Of a stretch of 16,733 nt of DNA, positions 7,715 through 14,034 are shown in pieces. Each line of letters opens with the position of its first letter. The stretch's first letter is position 1. Under the pieces are notes generated by a model. The model was not told the DNA's origin. It ran no database searches and saw only the letters and a list, made by a program, of their open reading frames with translations. Source of the DNA: Leptolyngbya sp. SIO4C1 (lineage in GTDB: Bacteria > Cyanobacteriota > Cyanobacteriia > Phormidesmidales > Phormidesmidaceae). The translations under genes and the position numbers were made by a program. The stretch covers positions 1 to 16,733 of the forward strand of contig JAAHIA010000052.1 in assembly GCA_010671975.1 (NCBI GenBank), in the 5' to 3' direction.

Positions 7715-8416
7715 ATGAAAACTCGGCTTCAGGAATTTCTTACCGGCGGGCGTGATATCTTTCCGCTAGTTGTTGGTGCGGCCCCTTTCGGCATTCTCTT
7801 TGGCACGCTGGCGCAGAGCAGCGGTCTGTCCTTTTGGGGCGCAATGGGCTTTTCTGCCATCGTTTTTGCTGGCGCTGCTCAGTTTGTCGCGCTAGGTCTG
7901 CTTGCTGTTGGGACTGCCGTTCCGCTTATTATTTTGACGACTTTTGTCGTCAATCTGCGCCATTTGCTCTACTCGGCTAGCTTAGTGCCCTACGTGCGGC
8001 AGCTACCGACCGGTTGGAAGCTGCTGATCGCCTTTTTGCTAACGGATGAAAGCTACGCCGCCTCAATCGGTCGCTACCGTCAGTCTGAGGCTAGCCTCTA
8101 TAAGCACTGGCACTACTTAGGCGGCAGCCTATTTATGTATCTCAACTGGCAGCTGTGGACGCTGGTTGGGCTCACGCTCGGGCAGGCACTGCCAGATACT
8201 AGCCGCTGGGGACTTGATTTTGCTATGGTGGCGACCTTTATTGGCATGGTTGTGCCCTATGTGACGCGCAGCGCTATGCTGGCAACCGTCGCGGTCTCAG
8301 GAATCGTGTCGGCCGCCACGTTTGGCTGGCCGCATCGGCTTGGGCTGATTTTTGCCGCGATCGCAGGCATGATTGCGGGCTATCTCACCGATCAGCGACA
8401 GGAAAGGCGCTCATGA
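7715..8416 (+). CDS. azlC: AzlC-family branched-chain amino acid exporter, large subunit
   Basis: Large membrane component of the AzlCD/YgaZH-type exporter, which in characterised bacteria exports branched-chain amino acids or their analogues. The 233-residue product has the family signatures: FPLVVGAAPFGILFGTLA near the start, IVFAGAAQFVALGLL, NLRHLLYSASLVPYV and LLTDESYAASI, then further hydrophobic helices. Length is typical. Its stop overlaps the start of azlD by four bases (ATGA at 8413-8416), showing a two-gene operon with translational coupling. A weak AGGT lies about 11 bases upstream of the ATG. Substrate is inferred from family only; other AzlC members move other amino acids. Confidence 0.88.
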   Translation: MKTRLQEFLTGGRDIFPLVVGAAPFGILFGTLAQSSGLSFWGAMGFSAIVFAGAAQFVALGLLAVGTAVPLIILTTFVVNLRHLLYSASLVPYVRQLPTGWKLLIAFLLTDESYAASIGRYRQSEASLYKHWHYLGGSLFMYLNWQLWTLVGLTLGQALPDTSRWGLDFAMVATFIGMVVPYVTRSAMLATVAVSGIVSAATFGWPHRLGLIFAAIAGMIAGYLTDQRQERRS

Positions 8417-8736
8417 CAGAACTCTGGCTCGTGCTTGGCATGGCGGTCGTCACATTTGGCATTCGCTACAGCTTGATTGGCCTTAGCGATAGGCGAAGGC
8501 GATCGCCGATGCTGACGCAGCTGCTGGCATACGTGCCACCGGCGGTGCTCACCGCTATCGTAGTGCCCGCCGTTCTGTTTCCGTCTGGAACGCTGTGGGT
8601 AGGCTACGACAATCCGCGCTTAGTAGGCGCGATCGCGGCCATCCTGATTGCAGTTTGGAAACGAAATTTGCTGCTCACGATTATATTTAGCCTGATTTTT
8701 TTCCTGAGCTATCAAGCCCTGCTTTGCATTCATTAG
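8413..8736 (+). CDS. azlD: AzlD-family exporter small subunit
   Basis: Small membrane partner of AzlC, 107 residues with about four hydrophobic helices. The family pattern is visible: TFGIRYSLIGLSDRRRRSPM with an Arg-rich cytoplasmic loop, LAYVPPAVLTAIVVPAVLF, then NPRLVGAIAAILIAVWKRNL. It starts inside the azlC stop (ATGA overlap), so the two subunits should be made together. Partnering with AzlC is known for the family. The last helix ends in a short tail, and no clear terminator follows; a 4-bp ACGG/CCGT stem near 8740 is too weak to call. Confidence 0.87.
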   Translation: MTELWLVLGMAVVTFGIRYSLIGLSDRRRRSPMLTQLLAYVPPAVLTAIVVPAVLFPSGTLWVGYDNPRLVGAIAAILIAVWKRNLLLTIIFSLIFFLSYQALLCIH

Positions 8737-9057
8737 TACGGACAGCCGTGCCTAAATTTAATGGCTGACTACCGACAAACTGTCTGATTCATCGTCACTT
8801 CCGTCCTTACCGGCTACAGTCCGCCGATTTTTGCGCTGTCACAAATATTTTTATCAAAATCCTCGATCACAGGTCGCTATTTAAAGGGATTAAACCGCCT
8901 CAGAGTAAGTAGCAGACAGTTTATTTCCCGCCGATCTAACCTAGAAGAAGCACGGACAATTCGAGGACTGTGACGCCTCCAAATCGGCTAGCGCTGTTTT
9001 TGGGGATACTTAGGTTACGTACAGTTTGCGTGCTGTTTAACGTCAGGGAACGTCAAA
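8737..9057. other. Intergenic region upstream of the CHAT-domain gene
   Basis: 321 bases without a gene. It has an AT-rich patch at about 8840-8890 where a promoter could lie (TTGCGC at 8831-8836, TATCAA at 8852-8857, spacing only 15). Nearer the gene, AACGTCA is repeated ten bases apart just before the start. A usable Shine-Dalgarno sequence AGGGA at 9045-9049 lies eight bases before the GTG. I see no small gene here. Confidence 0.4.
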
Positions 9058-11658
9058 GTGATTCAAGAGTTTGATATCTCTATCACCGCAGTCGGTGACG
9101 ATAAGTATTTGGTGCGAACCGAGCAGGTGGCACCGGGCGTTCCGCTGGCGCAAGAGCAGGTACAGTGGCCGGTTGCTGACTGGCTTCAGCAGGCCAAAAC
9201 CCTGATGCACGATCCGCTGCTGGGGTTGCTTAAAGGCCAGTCGCCCCAGCGCTGGACGCAGCGTAGCGGCTATCGTTCTGGCAGCTCGCTGAGCGACGAG
9301 GCAGCCTTTGAACAGGTGCCTTCGCTAGTTAGCCTCGGTCAAGATCTCTACAATAAGCTATTCTGCGGCATGCTGCGCGACAGCTGGCTGACTGCACAGG
9401 GCGTGGCGCAAAATCGCCGCAACGTTTTGCGGCTGCGTATCGGCATTAAAGATAACCGGCTGCAGCAGCTGCCTTGGGAGGTTTTGCACGCCGGCGATCG
9501 GCCGTTGGCAACCGGCACAGATGTGACCTTTTCTCGCTACTACGCTGACATGCGACAGGGGCGCGATCGCAAGCGAATTGGGCTGCCAGATCCCAATCAG
9601 CCGCTGCGCGTTTTAATGGTGATTGCCGCTCCTAGCGATCAAGAGCGGCTAGAGCTGAAGCACGAAGTGCATCATCTGCAGACCGAACTGGCCCAGACTC
9701 GCGCTAGCTCGGCAGACTCACAGCAGCTAGCCGACGTGCAGGTGACAATTTTAGAGCAGCCGGGCCGCGCTGAGCTGGCTCAGGCGCTTGAGCAGGGCAA
9801 CTTTCAAGTGCTGCACTATGCCGGGCACAGCAACTTGGGCAACGCCGGCGGCGATCTCTATCTAGTCAGTCGTCAAACTGGTTTGACCGAAAGCCTCAGC
9901 GGCGAAGACCTGGCTGGGCTGCTGGTGAATAATGGCGTCAAGCTGGCCGTGTTTAACTCCTGTCGCGGTGCCTATACGGCGACCGAAGAGGCCGGCTGGC
10001 AAGAGCAAAATTTAGCACAGGCGCTGATCAATCGGGGCGTGCCGAGTGTGCTGGCGATGGCAGAGCGCATTCCTGACGATGTGGCCATCACCTTTACTCG
10101 GCTGTTCTACCGCAATCTCAAGCAGGGGCATCCAGTCGATCTGAGTCTGAATCGCACGCGACAAGGATTGATTTCTGCCTACGGATCTTTCCAGTTTTAC
10201 TGGGCCTTGCCAATTTTGCACATGCAGCCCACCTTCGACGGCTATCTGACGACAGCTGCCTCGGCCGGTGATACAAATTCCGATACGCTCGACCAGCTGC
10301 TGTTTGCCGCCGATGCTCTGAGCCCTGCCGCCGCTGATAGTGCCGCCGCCAGCGACTCGCAGCCTGCAGCGCCCGCCTCAAACACTGTTGTAGAGACTGT
10401 CGTACCGGCAGTGAGCGCCGAGTCTGAGACAGCAATTGGTGAGGAGATGACGCCGCCCATTCCAGAAGCCGATCTAGATGCGCTGGTTGAAGAGCTGGAA
10501 TATGATGAGCTGCTGCGCTATGACGAAGACCCAGCCACAGCCGAGCTGGTTGAGGAGCTAACCCGACCCGCCGCAGACGCTCAGGCTGCTGAGACAGCGC
10601 TAGACTCTGCGGCTCAACCTGCAGCAGCACTGCCTGCAGAAACGTCTGAGGCGACAGCGACGCAGGCAGCATTAGGCCGCTATGACTCGCCGCTGGCGAA
10701 ACTGGGCCAGGCTGCCGCCATGGCAAATTCGCCAGCACCTGGTGCAGCAGCAATGCGACCGCCGAAGCGATCGACGCGCAAGCAGTCGGCTTGGTGGCAG
10801 CGTCACGGTCAGAAAGTGCTGATTGCGGGAGGGCTGGGTGTAGCAGTGATTGCGATCGCCAGCGTCATTAACCCGGTTGGATGGCTGCAACCTGAATCAA
10901 CGCCGCAGCTGCCTGCCATCGGCTCGCCCTCAACCGGTGGTGAGTTCAACCCAGTTGCCCAGGGCAACCTGGCGCTTTTACAAGACGACCTGGGCGTGGC
11001 AACGCAGATGGTTGGCCTGCTGATTGGCCAAAACAATCTAGAGCCAGCTATGAACTTGCTGATGTCAGCTAGCGAAGATCAGCGAGATGATCCAGTCATG
11101 CTGTTTCTATTAGGCCGGGTGCAGTGGGGCCTCTATATTCAAGGCGAAGATGACTATGATGCTCACGATGCCATGACTTCCTGGCAGGCGGCCGTAGAGG
11201 CTAACCCCCGCTGGACGGAGGCGCTGACGGCGCTGGGCTTTGCCTACTATGCCGAAAGACAGCCGGGGAATGCTTTAGAGGTTTGGAGTCGAGCGATTGA
11301 GTTAGCTGGCGACGAGCCGTTTGAAGCAGAGTTAGATCCGAGTATTGTCGAAACGCTGCCGGAAGAGCGGCCGCTTGTACTTAATGCCTATGCTGGCCTA
11401 GCAATGATTGGCTATCAGCTGGCTCAAGAAACTGCTCAGATAGAAGAGTTCAATCGGCTGATGCAGCAGTCTGCTGACTATCAGCTCAAGATATTGAAGG
11501 AAACTGGAACCGCTTTTTCGCCTGCGCAGCTTGGCGATAACTGGCTCTGGACGGAGGCTGCAGTCTCAGACTGGCGGGAGGCTCAAGCAGCGCTAGCTGA
11601 CTATGCAGAACTGCAGTCCAGCGCTGCTACCGTTGAATCTGTGGCTGAGCCTGAGTAG
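9058..11658 (+). CDS. Transmembrane CHAT-domain (caspase-like) protein with C-terminal TPR region
   Basis: 866 residues starting at GTG, with Shine-Dalgarno AGGGA at 9045-9049. CHAT domains are caspase-clan cysteine-protease folds. The N-terminal part contains RLRIGIKDNRLQQLPWEVLH and a CHAT core at about 180-395, with the His/Cys dyad intact: His257 in LHYAGHSNLG and Cys302 in AVFNSCRGAYT. Residues 394-585 form a low-complexity Ala/Pro/acidic linker with one charged helix (DLDALVEELEYDELLRYDED). A strongly basic stretch (RPPKRSTRKQSAWWQRHGQK) precedes one TM helix (587-605). By the positive-inside rule the CHAT part is then cytoplasmic, and the acidic C-terminal 260 residues are periplasmic or lumenal. 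That part contains a TPR-like repeat at about 716-751 (NPRWTEALTALGFAYYAERQ). Role unknown: protease, scaffold or stress sensor are all possible. No partner gene is apparent beside it. Confidence 0.82.
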   Translation: MIQEFDISITAVGDDKYLVRTEQVAPGVPLAQEQVQWPVADWLQQAKTLMHDPLLGLLKGQSPQRWTQRSGYRSGSSLSDEAAFEQVPSLVSLGQDLYNKLFCGMLRDSWLTAQGVAQNRRNVLRLRIGIKDNRLQQLPWEVLHAGDRPLATGTDVTFSRYYADMRQGRDRKRIGLPDPNQPLRVLMVIAAPSDQERLELKHEVHHLQTELAQTRASSADSQQLADVQVTILEQPGRAELAQALEQGNFQVLHYAGHSNLGNAGGDLYLVSRQTGLTESLSGEDLAGLLVNNGVKLAVFNSCRGAYTATEEAGWQEQNLAQALINRGVPSVLAMAERIPDDVAITFTRLFYRNLKQGHPVDLSLNRTRQGLISAYGSFQFYWALPILHMQPTFDGYLTTAASAGDTNSDTLDQLLFAADALSPAAADSAAASDSQPAAPASNTVVETVVPAVSAESETAIGEEMTPPIPEADLDALVEELEYDELLRYDEDPATAELVEELTRPAADAQAAETALDSAAQPAAALPAETSEATATQAALGRYDSPLAKLGQAAAMANSPAPGAAAMRPPKRSTRKQSAWWQRHGQKVLIAGGLGVAVIAIASVINPVGWLQPESTPQLPAIGSPSTGGEFNPVAQGNLALLQDDLGVATQMVGLLIGQNNLEPAMNLLMSASEDQRDDPVMLFLLGRVQWGLYIQGEDDYDAHDAMTSWQAAVEANPRWTEALTALGFAYYAERQPGNALEVWSRAIELAGDEPFEAELDPSIVETLPEERPLVLNAYAGLAMIGYQLAQETAQIEEFNRLMQQSADYQLKILKETGTAFSPAQLGDNWLWTEAAVSDWREAQAALADYAELQSSAATVESVAEPE

Positions 11659-11675
11659 GCTTTACTAGCTTTTTA

Positions 11676-11767
11676 CTGTGTGGCCTTCACTTGTATGTCC
11701 TTCACTGTATGTCCTTCACTACGTGGTCTTCACTGCGCCCTTCGCTCTGCCCTTCGCTGTGTGCCTT
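11676..11767. repeat. Degenerate tandem repeats with a CCTTCACT core
   Basis: Six copies of an octamer follow each other at 12-15-base intervals just downstream of the CHAT gene. They are CCTTCACT at 11684, 11699 and 11713, TCTTCACT at 11727, and CCTTCGCT at 11739 and 11751. The spacers are mostly T/G-rich (TGTATGT-like). A seventh CCTTCACT is at 11849, inside the next inverted repeat. The block is outside any supported gene. Confidence 0.75.
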
Positions 11768-11837
11768 TAAATTGGTCTTTTTGAATTAGCCTAGCTTCTA
11801 TAGCTATTTCCTTGATTAAAAAATAAAGCGCTTTTCA

Positions 11838-11883
11838 GAATAAAATCGCCTTCACTACTAATAGTTAGAAAAGGCGTTTATTC
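11838..11883. terminator. Long inverted repeat, probable bidirectional terminator
   Basis: GAATAAA-AT-CGCCTT pairs with AAGGCG-TTTATTC, giving a 13-bp stem with a two-base bulge and an 18-base loop. It lies between the CHAT stop (11658) and the end of the leftward small ORF (11932), a convergent arrangement. The arm ends are A/T-rich on both sides, but no pure T-run follows. A mobile-element remnant or processing hairpin is the alternative. Confidence 0.5.
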
Positions 11884-11931
11884 ATAATAAAAATTAGCAG
11901 TTTCTAATACCAATGCTCGACTCTATCTCGC

Positions 11932-12108
11932 CTAGTGAAATCGTCCTTCAGAATGATACTCTTTGCTCCAGCATCGCTCTAAATACTGAATTTTATATCC
12001 TTGCCAAAACTTCCAAGGGCTAATGATAGCCCGGTTTTGAGCACTAAAAATGGGTTGTTTAAGATATTGCCAGAGTGGAAACTTCATTTTGTTATCATTA
12101 GCTAACAT
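11932..12108 (-). CDS. Candidate small aromatic-rich protein, function unknown
   Basis: A short frame encoding 58 residues from the ATG at 12108, or 51 from a second in-frame ATG at 12087. An in-frame TGA lies just upstream of 12108, so the frame is closed there. The shorter form begins MKFPLWQYLKQPIFSAQNRA and continues with IISPWKFWQGYKIQYLERCW. It is very rich in Trp, Tyr, Phe and Lys/Arg, unlike random translation of this region. It has no hydrophobic helix long enough for a membrane span. I do not recognise the family. No clear Shine-Dalgarno sequence precedes either ATG, which is the main weakness; a long inverted repeat lies just beyond the stop. It could be a true small gene or a remnant of a longer one. 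The neighbours (CHAT gene convergent, ssrA upstream on the same strand) give no functional clue. Confidence 0.45.
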   Translation of the reverse strand: MLANDNKMKFPLWQYLKQPIFSAQNRAIISPWKFWQGYKIQYLERCWSKEYHSEGRFH

Positions 12109-12207
12109 AGAGGATCAATGGCGAATATAAATCTCTGCTCATACGTTATCTCTCACCATCAATGATTGTCGATGAGCCAGGGATTTTCCTTCAGTATAAA
12201 CACCCCA

Positions 12208-12245
12208 ATTTTTCCATCGTTCTCTTCTGAGAGACTTGGAAAAAT
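12208..12245. repeat. Nested hairpin in the gap before ssrA
   Basis: ATTTTTCCA pairs with TGGAAAAAT (9 bp), and inside it CTCT pairs with AGAG around a TCTG loop. The 3' arm is A-rich on either strand and no U-run follows, so it does not look like an intrinsic terminator. It could be part of an unannotated RNA or a protein-binding site. Confidence 0.45.
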
Positions 12246-12393
12246 ACTTAATTCAGCTTAAGAAAAGCTCACAAATAGCTGTCAGGAAGTGGCCATCTTT
12301 GGCGTTCGCTATGACTGATGCCGGGGGCGCTAGAGGGGCACTGAGCGATCGCATCTACGCTGACTGCCGTTCAGAAAGCACCCCATAACAGCT

Positions 12394-12441
12394 GCTGCGA
12401 CTACTGCTGTGACTACTATGAAGAGACGCTGAAGAGACGCT
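12394..12441. repeat. Two adjacent microduplications
   Basis: GCTGCGACTACT at 12394-12405 is followed directly by GCTGTGACTACT at 12406-12417 (one mismatch). GAAGAGACGCT is present twice in a row at 12420-12430 and 12431-12441 (exact). They look like replication-slippage products just beyond the ssrA terminator. Confidence 0.75.
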
Positions 12442-12461
12442 ACGAAAAAGCGCTAGCAAAC

Positions 12462-12489
12462 AAAAAAGCCCGACAAACTGCCAGGCTTT
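12462..12489 (-). terminator. Intrinsic terminator of ssrA
   Basis: Read leftward, AAAGCCTGGC and GTCGGGCTTT form a 10-bp stem (with G-T pairs) around an AGTTT loop. The T-run of the 3' arm extends to six. It begins 15 bases after the tmRNA 3' end. This is a classical Rho-independent signal. Confidence 0.8.
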
Positions 12490-12503
12490 CTGATTGAAGT
12501 CAA

Positions 12504-12893
12504 TGGAGCTGACGGGAGTCGAACCCGTGTCCGCCCTGAGTAATAACGCATCACTCATTCACAGGTTTAGCCTATCTGACCCTCTAGGCAGGGATCGCTA
12601 CTTGTCCCGAGCGATGGGATTCTCTGACTAAGGCTTAGGCAAACAGTCCGTCAGAGGAGGCTATTTGCTGCATCCGTTGGGGTTTTGTCCAAAATCCTTA
12701 ACGGAGTCAGACCTTGGACGCTCGAACCAATGAGAGGTTTTTTAAGCTACAGCAACAGCTGCTTGCTTACGAGCAAAAGGTACGATGTTGTTTGCATCTG
12801 TATTTAGTTGAGCCTTGATTTACGAGAGTGGACTCACTCTCGACCTGCATCAAAATGCGACTTTCGTCAAGACGTCGAAGCCGTTACAGCCCC
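12504..12893 (-). ncRNA. ssrA: Transfer-messenger RNA (tmRNA)
   Basis: Ribosome-rescue RNA acting with SmpB. The 5' end, GGGGCTGTAACGGCTTCGACG (starting at 12893), and the 3' end, GGGTTCGACTCCCGTCAGCT followed by CCA, form the alanine tRNA-like domain. GGGGCU pairs with AGCUCC in the acceptor stem. The final CCA is only partly encoded (A, then TTG in DNA), so CCA addition is expected. The total is 390 nt, a normal one-piece tmRNA. The tag frame runs from GCA at 12795 to TAA at 12742 and encodes ANNIVPFARKQAAVAVA. The ANNIVPFARK start is characteristic of cyanobacteria. The last two residues are Val-Ala, where most tags end in Ala-Ala. Promoter and terminator are both visible. Confidence 0.96.
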
Positions 12894-12920
12894 TTGCAGC
12901 CCTTTGGTAGGGTATCTACC

Positions 12921-12948
12921 ATTATAGTGCTTCCTTTAGAAATGTCAG
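12921..12948 (-). promoter_or_regulatory. Sigma-70-type promoter of ssrA
   Basis: Read leftward, CTGACA (12943-12948, five of six to TTGACA) and a perfect TATAAT (12921-12926) are separated by 16 bases. The -10 box lies 28 bases before the mature tmRNA 5' end, leaving a leader of about 20 bases for removal by RNase P. Confidence 0.75.
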
Positions 12949-13206
12949 CAGACATGCAGCGCTATTAGGGGTGGAAGCCCGAACCGGCTAAGCTTGCAGC
13001 TAAATTATTAGCCTTATCAGCTTTTGTAAACTGAATGCCTCAGATTTTCACTTATAATATTTGCTTAAGTTTCCTAGCAATTTTAGGTCTCAAAAACCTT
13101 GAAAATTCGTTGCTTTCACATTCTCTGAACAGCGAATTTGCCAACGGGCTCTAGACGCAGCCGGGTTGGCGGCTCGGAAAGCCGCAAGCAGTCAGAAGGT
13201 TAAGGT
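12949..13206 (+). promoter_or_regulatory. Promoter and structured 5' leader of the 19-residue-repeat gene
   Basis: The gap between the ssrA promoter and the gene at 13207 holds a perfect TATAAT at 13053-13058. Its best -35 is poor (CTGAAT at 13031-13036, 16-base spacing). If used, it gives a leader of about 140 bases. The leader contains two hairpins. One pairs GCCAAC (13140-13145) with GTTGGC (13165-13170), with GGCT/AGCC inside. The other pairs GCGGCT (13169-13174) with AGCCGC (13180-13185). They share two bases, so they partly exclude each other. The Shine-Dalgarno region is AAGGTTAAGGT just before the ATG. Confidence 0.5.
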
Positions 13207-13641
13207 ATGAGCAGCGACGCGACTGAAAATAGCAATACGGCTTCTTCTGCCAAGTCTGGCAATGGAAGCTCCAGCAGTAAGACTTCTCGAAGAAAGTCGA
13301 CCTCTTCAGGTCAGTCAAAGAGCGGTGGGCTGGTAAAAGCCGATAAGCAAGACATTATTGTTTTAGAAGATCATAGCCGTGTGGTCGAAACTGATTCACT
13401 GCCCAATCATCGACCCATCGAGCTAAATGATTTTGAGGTAGTTGATACGCTCAGCAGCGCTGGCCGACGGCCAATTATGGGCAATACGTTTGAGATTGTA
13501 ACGACCGAGTCTCTGCCAGGGCATCGTCCGGTCGCCGCTGACTCAATCGATTTCTCGCATATCGGCATGCTGCCGGGCAATCGACCGGTAGCGCCCAACG
13601 ATATTGACGATCCCACTGAGCTAATGGGATATCTAGACTAG
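13207..13641 (+). CDS. Small cyanobacterial protein with four 19-residue RP repeats, function unknown
   Basis: 144 residues. Residues 1-45 are a disordered Ser/Thr/Lys-rich tail (SSSSKTSRRKSTSSGQSKSG). The rest is four copies of a repeat whose Arg-Pro pair falls at 69, 88, 107 and 126, exactly 19 residues apart. The pattern is roughly (S/M)LPG(H/N)RP(I/V)xxN(D/T)(F/I)E(V/I)V. The ending NDIDDPTELMGYLD resembles the conserved tail of uncharacterised cyanobacterial proteins I have seen. No catalytic residues, Cys or membrane segment are present, so a binding or scaffold role is the simplest guess. It is a single-gene unit: a TATAAT box and structured leader lie before it and a strong terminator follows. 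Function is unknown. Confidence 0.75.
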   Translation: MSSDATENSNTASSAKSGNGSSSSKTSRRKSTSSGQSKSGGLVKADKQDIIVLEDHSRVVETDSLPNHRPIELNDFEVVDTLSSAGRRPIMGNTFEIVTTESLPGHRPVAADSIDFSHIGMLPGNRPVAPNDIDDPTELMGYLD

Positions 13642-13683
13642 GGATTGATCGTTTGGTCTAGTCAGAATTTAGTCAAAACCTAA

Positions 13684-13717
13684 AAAGCCCAGCGTCATTC
13701 AAACAACGCTGGGCTTT
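13684..13717. terminator. Strong bidirectional terminator
   Basis: A perfect 12-bp stem (AAAGCCCAGCGT / ACGCTGGGCTTT) closes a 10-base loop. It is flanked by an A-run on the left and a T-rich end on the right. It serves the rightward repeat-protein gene and the leftward rplU-rpmA operon, which converge here. Confidence 0.88.
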
Positions 13718-13739
13718 CTTAAACCGATTTAAAGACTGC

Positions 13740-13997
13740 CTAGGCTGCAGGGTAAACGCTGACGCGCTTGCCGCTCCTACCCTTGCGCTCAAAGGTGACG
13801 ATACCGTCAATCAGGGCGAACAGCGTGTCGTCGCCGCCGCGACCGACGTTATTGCCAGGATGATACTTGGTGCCGCGCTGGCGAATCAAAATATTGCCGG
13901 CCGTCACTGACTCACCGCCATATTTTTTGACGCCTAGCCGCTTGGCATTTGAGTCGCGACCGTTGCGGGTGCTACCCGTTCCTTTCTTATGTGCCAT
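13740..13997 (-). CDS. rpmA: 50S ribosomal protein L27
   Basis: Component of the large ribosomal subunit whose N-terminal tail reaches toward the peptidyl-transferase centre. The 85-residue product begins MAHKKGTGSTRNGRDSNAKR and contains GNILIRQRGTKYHPGNNVG, DDTLFALIDGIVTFERK and a basic C-terminus, all standard for L27. No N-terminal extension needing cleavage (as in Firmicutes) is present. It is second in the rplU-rpmA operon, 37 bases after rplU, with GAGGT about 11 bases before the ATG. It ends shortly before the bidirectional terminator. Confidence 0.97.
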   Translation of the reverse strand: MAHKKGTGSTRNGRDSNAKRLGVKKYGGESVTAGNILIRQRGTKYHPGNNVGRGGDDTLFALIDGIVTFERKGRSGKRVSVYPAA

Positions 13998-14034
13998 GTT
14001 GTCAAGTTACCTCGCTCTCGCTACTGATTATAAG

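Larger units (their letters stand above)
12109..12461. other. Gene-free stretch between the small ORF and the ssrA terminator
   Basis: About 350 bases with no supported gene. It contains a hairpin at 12208-12245, one HIP1 palindrome at 12345-12352 and two pairs of short tandem repeats near 12394-12441. The small ORF at 11932-12108 needs a leftward promoter somewhere here, but I see no convincing -35/-10 pair. Confidence 0.5.

Noticed and set aside
10118..10753. Leftward 211-codon ORF inside the CHAT gene
   Set aside because: It is an antisense shadow of the GC-rich, Ala-rich linker coding region, with Arg/Ser/Leu-rich random composition.
11676..11767. CCTTCACT block as a CRISPR array
   Set aside because: Units are only 8 bases with 4-7-base spacers, far below CRISPR repeat and spacer lengths, and no cas genes are present.
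12118..12165. Rightward 15-codon ORF with AGAGGA just upstream
   Set aside because: Too short to judge, no recognisable sequence, and the Shine-Dalgarno spacing is very tight.
12355..12558. Leftward 67-codon ORF
   Set aside because: It overlaps the 3' end of ssrA and its terminator, so it is an accidental frame.
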